10,310 bases of DNA from Pigoraptor vietnamica (taxonomy: Eukaryota > Opisthokonta > Filasterea): the NCBI GenBank assembly GCA_943704525.1, contig CALSCQ010002565.1:2501-12810 (forward strand), written 5' to 3'. Shown one piece after another: positions 6,831 to 10,310 of this stretch. The translations under genes and the position numbers were made by a program. The notes under the pieces were generated by a model, which made no database searches, was not told where the DNA came from, and saw nothing but the letters and a program-made list of their open reading frames with translations. Within the stretch, counting starts at the first letter, position 1. Every line of letters starts with the position of its first letter.

Positions 6831-9800
6831 ATGCCCGGCAAAGGAAAGGCCAACGGTGCCAAGACTGCGCAGCAGGGCAACGGCACGCACGCGCCGAGCC
6901 ACAAGGGAAGGAAGGGAGAGCCACGTGACTCGCCCTCTGCTTCGACCGACGCGCCAACCGGCACGCACGCCGATTCGCTCTCGCCCGAAAGCGCGGAAAC
7001 ACGCGAGACAAACAAGCGCACGGACGCGCACCTTCGCACGCCTTCGCCGGTGATCAGCGGACCCGATTTCGGCTTTGACATGGCGACGCCGGACGACGGT
7101 CGCCCGAAGCTTGGGCGCAAGCAGATTTCGCTGCGCGGTTTCCCCGAGCTCAAGACGGTGAACGAGGTGAAGCAGGCGTTCAACCGCCACGTGCACTACA
7201 CGCTCGCGAAGGACCGCAATGTCGCGACGAAGCACGACTACTTCCTTGCCCTGGCGCACACTGTCCGCGACCAGCTGGTCAACCGCTGGATCCGCACGCA
7301 GCAGGCATATTACGAGAAGGACCCGAAGGTGCGTGTGTGTTATGTGTGTGGTGTGTGGTGTGTGTGTGTGTGTGTGCATGTGTGTACGTGCGTGTATGCG
7401 TGTGCTTGCGTGTATCTTATCTTCAGTGCTAATACGCCCTCTTCGCCCCTCAGCGCGTGTACTATCTCTCGCTCGAGTACTACATGGGACGCGCCCTCAC
7501 CAACACGATGGTCAACCTCGGCATTCAGAACGAGTGCGAGGAGTCCATGTACCAGGTGGGCCCTTCTCCGTGGCTCAAGGGACGCTGCGCCCCTTATTTT
7601 AAGCGGACCGTCACTCTTCCACGCCACGCTTTCCATACGCATCAACTTTAAATGCCGGTGCTGATTTCCCTGGCCATTCGCAGCTCGGCCTGAACATTGA
7701 GGAGCTGGAGGAGGTCGAGGAGGACGCCGGTCTCGGCAACGGTGGCCTCGGACGCCTTGCGGGTGGGTGGGCGGCGCTAGGTTGGGGTAGGGTTAGGTTA
7801 GGGATTGCTCTGCGGCTGTCTCTGCGCTGACATACATGGACGTCACAATCACGCATGCCCTCACGTGACCTCCTTTTGGCTCAGCGTGCTTCCTGGACTC
7901 GATGGCGACGATGGCGCTGCCGGCGTACGGCTACGGCATCCGCTACGAGTACGGCATCTTCACGCAGCGCATCCTCAACGGCGCCCAGATCGAGGTCCCC
8001 GACGAGTGGCTCCGCCGCGGCAACCCCTGGGAAATGTGCGTGGGCGCACAGTGTTCGATGGTTATGTGTTGTGCGCGAACGTCACGTGCAGCTAGTCGTA
8101 GTCATTTTACAGCGTGTGTCACTTTGCCGTTGGGGCGTGCGTGGACCCCTTGATGTTCCCTTTCGTTGTCGGTTCGTGGCGGCGGTGAACCAGTGTAACA
8201 GCCGTTGCGTTAAAAAGTTTGCAGTTATTCCTGTGTGTTGCAAAGGGCATAACGTCGAAGTTGCTCACGTGCCGTCGTCCACGCAGCGCGCGTCCCGAGT
8301 ACCAGATCCCCGTGCGCTTCTACGGGCGCGTGGCGGTGAAGGAGGGCCCCAAGTTCGAGTGGGTCGACACGCAGACGGTCATGGCGATGCCCTACGACTC
8401 GCCCATCCCGGGCTTCGGGAACAAGAACGTCAACCTCCTCCGCCTGTGGTCCGCCAAGGCGCCGAACTCGTTTGACCTCTCGTACTGTGGGTGTCGCGCG
8501 CTATTTTGGCACATCCCATCTTTTCTTGTTGGACTCTCTGTGAGCAGTATCGAGCACTGTGTGCGTGGGCGTGTGTGCGGGTATGCGAGGCTCATGTTGT
8601 CTCCCCGCAGTCAACCACGGCGACTACATGCGCGCTGTCATTGACCGCAACTTGGCTGAGAACATCTCGCGCGTCCTCTACCCGAACGACAACGTGGGTC
8701 GCCTCTGCGTGACGGCACTCCTTGCTGGCTGTCTCTAGTGCACGCACAGCCGACGCTGTGCGCCCCTCCAATCGCCACAGATACATTGACTGAGGCCACT
8801 TATCCTCTTTTATTTTCCCCCTTGTTTGCAGTTCTTCGAGGGCAAGGAGCTGCGCCTCAAGCAGGAGTACTTTATGGTCAGCGCCACTCTCCAGGACATC
8901 GTCCGCAGGTGCGTAGATTAGGCCCTTAATGTGTGTCTACCTGTCTGTGTGTGTGTGTGCGTGCGTGTGTGCGTGCGTGTGTGCGTGCGTGCGTGCGTGC
9001 GTGCGTGCATTTGCGCGTGTGTGCGTGCATTTGCGCGCGCGTGTGTGTGCGTGTGCGTCTGTGCACGTGTAGTGTTACTCACACACGGTCGCGTGCCTGG
9101 TACTCACCATGCAGGTACAAGGCGTCCAAGTTTGGCAGCCGTGAGATCACCCGCACGCACTTTGCCGACTTCCACAAGAAGGTCGCCATCCAGCTCAACG
9201 ACACGCACCCCTCGCTCGCGATCCCCGAGGTGCGCGTTGTTCGTGCGTGCGTGTGTGTGTGCGTGTGCCTTTACGTGTGCGCGTGGGCGTGTGCTGTGTG
9301 TGTGCTTGTGTGTGTGTGCTTGCTGTATGTCCTGTGCCGATCGGCCCACCCATTATCCGTCTGCTTTGCAGCTGATGCGCGTGTTCATGGACCAAGAGGG
9401 CCTCGAGTGGAACGTCGCGTGGGACGTCTGCGTCAAGACGTTCGCGTACACGAACCACACGATTCTTCCCGAGGCGCTCGAGCGCTGGCCCGTGCACCTC
9501 CTGGAGACCCTCCTTCCGCGCCACCTCCAGATCATTTACGAAATCAACAGGCGCCATCTCGACGACGTCCAGGAGCGCTTCCCGGGGGACATGGTCGGTT
9601 GTCTGAAACAACTGTACTTGCGCTTTATTTTCTTTTGCTCGAAGCCGCACGTGCTCTTGTGTACGTGAAACCCAACCGAGTATGCGGCGGTTTGTGTGTG
9701 TGCCTGTGTGTGTGTGAGAGTGCGTTTGTTGGGATGCAAACGTGTCCGCTCGTTTTGCTCACACTCCAGCACACTTGCGTCTAACGCGCCACAGGAGCGT

Positions 9801-9945
9801 GTCCGCCACATGTCGCTGATCGAGGAGGACGGCGAAAAGCGCGTGAACATGGCGAACCTCTCGATTGTCGGCAGCCACGCGGTGAACGGCGTCGCGCAGA
9901 TCCACACGGACATTCTCAAGGCCAAGACGTGGGTGTCTACCCCAG

Positions 9946-10010
<65 letters not shown>

Positions 10011-10310
10011 TTTGTTTTGTTTGTTTGCGTTGCGCCGTGGCGTTGTCACTGCTCTGCACATGCATTGACCATGGGCTCTGCCGTGCGCTGTCCTGTCGCA
10101 GGTTCCGCTACTTCTACGAAATGTGGCCTGAGAAGTTCCAGAACAAGACGAACGGCATCACGCCCCGCCGCTGGCTGCTGCTCTGCAACCCGGGCCTCGC
10201 GCAGGTTTTTTGACGGAGACGCGTTTGCTTGCCCCTCTTTGAACACGATGTTGTGCTTCGTTTGCCGCAATAGACGGTGTGACAAGTGCTGACGAGCTCC
10301 CCCCCAGATC
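6831..10310 (+). CDS. Glycogen phosphorylase, N-terminal part (3' partial)
   Basis: Exons 6831-7328, 7454-7555, 7684-7762, 7885-8035, 8287-8486, 8611-8693, 8832-8908, 9115-9229, 9372-9593, 9795-9928, 10102-10204 and 10308 onward; intron phases 0,0,1,2,1,0,2,0,0,2,0. The 589 visible residues align with animal glycogen phosphorylase almost without gaps: [93 protein letters not shown]. The enzyme releases glucose-1-phosphate from glycogen in the cytosol, using PLP; the PLP lysine and C-terminal domain lie beyond the window. Ser100 sits in RKQISLRG, equivalent to the muscle phosphorylation site Ser14. AMP-site residues equivalent to Gln71, Gln72, Tyr75 and the Arg pair of IIRRF are kept (Gln157, Gln158, Tyr161, VRRY). 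The N-terminus extends about 86 residues beyond muscle enzyme and is Ser/Thr/Lys-rich. The ATG at 6831 has A at -3; the frame is open further upstream (ATGs at 6516 and 6555). Confidence 0.97.
7778..7803 (+). repeat. Telomere-like G-rich tract in phosphorylase intron 3
   Basis: TAGGTTGGGGTAGGGTTAG followed by GTTAGGG: four to five degenerate copies of a TTAGGG/TTAGG-like unit inside a 122-nt intron, just after the GTGGGT donor. It could also fold as a G-quadruplex. It is too short to be called an interstitial telomere with certainty. Confidence 0.55.
8946..9064 (+). repeat. GT/GTGC simple repeat in phosphorylase intron 7
   Basis: Alternating (GT)n and (GTGC)n blocks fill most of the 206-nt intron between 8909 and 9114. 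The same sense-strand GT-richness recurs in introns 1 (7329-7453) and 8 (9230-9371). Two near-identical blocks around gcgtgcatttgcgcg at about 9003 and 9025 show a recent local duplication. Confidence 0.9.
9948..10009 (+). repeat. 62-nt uninterrupted T run in phosphorylase intron 10
   Basis: A pure T homopolymer from 9948 to 10009, followed by gtttgttttgtttgtttgcg. It lies in the middle of the 173-nt intron 9929-10101, well separated from the acceptor. It could be the poly(A) tail of a minus-strand retroposed element, but no element body is visible next to it. Its exact length is likely uncertain for sequencing reasons. Confidence 0.95.

Noticed and set aside
7329-10307. Glycogen phosphorylase as a pseudogene broken into fragments
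   Set aside because: All breaks coincide with GT...AG borders, and joined exons restore the family sequence in frame with correct phases; ordinary introns explain them.

Overview
The window is nuclear DNA of a eukaryote, probably a compact, GC-rich protist genome. It holds five protein genes on both strands, none of them bacterial in style. Every gene is split by short spliceosomal introns (about 90-310 nt), and intergenic gaps run from about 180 to 900 nt. I identified the genes and placed the exon junctions by matching conserved protein families from memory and by reading-frame continuity across GT...AG boundaries. The gene set and a muscle-type phosphorylation motif in the phosphorylase resemble animals and their unicellular relatives, but I cannot place the organism.

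Layout, left to right. (1) 1-496, + strand: the last two exons of a DDX46/PRP5 pre-mRNA splicing helicase. (2) 887-2417, - strand: a complete LYAR-type nucleolar zinc-finger protein with a very long lysine/glutamate tail, convergent with gene 1. (3) 2910-4485, + strand: a lipid kinase of the acylglycerol kinase (AGK) type with a mitochondrial-style N-terminus, divergent from LYAR across a 492-nt shared promoter region. (4) 4668-5940, - strand: a GET2/CAML-like tail-anchored-protein insertion receptor whose last exon encodes the family's C-terminal membrane segment. Its second intron contains a degenerate tRNA-like element with A-box, B-box and T5 terminator. (5) 6831-10310, + strand: glycogen phosphorylase, eleven complete exons plus the first codon of a twelfth, cut by the window edge before the PLP-binding part. 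Genes 4 and 5 diverge across a region with a tight cluster of TGACG (CRE/bZIP-type) half-sites.

The five genes are unrelated housekeeping functions (splicing, nucleolus, mitochondrial lipid/import, ER membrane insertion, glycogen breakdown), so this is ordinary gene-dense chromosome rather than an operon or defence island. I see no new multi-gene system, transposon, CRISPR array or viral gene.

The unusual signals are in the non-coding parts. The donor consensus is close to GTGNGT, with A at +4 in only 1 of 18 introns. Introns carry GT-repeats in the sense orientation on both strands. There is a 62-nt T run, a telomere-like tract in an intron, a 26-nt intronic minisatellite, a stop-free 3n intron in LYAR, and the intronic tRNA-like element.
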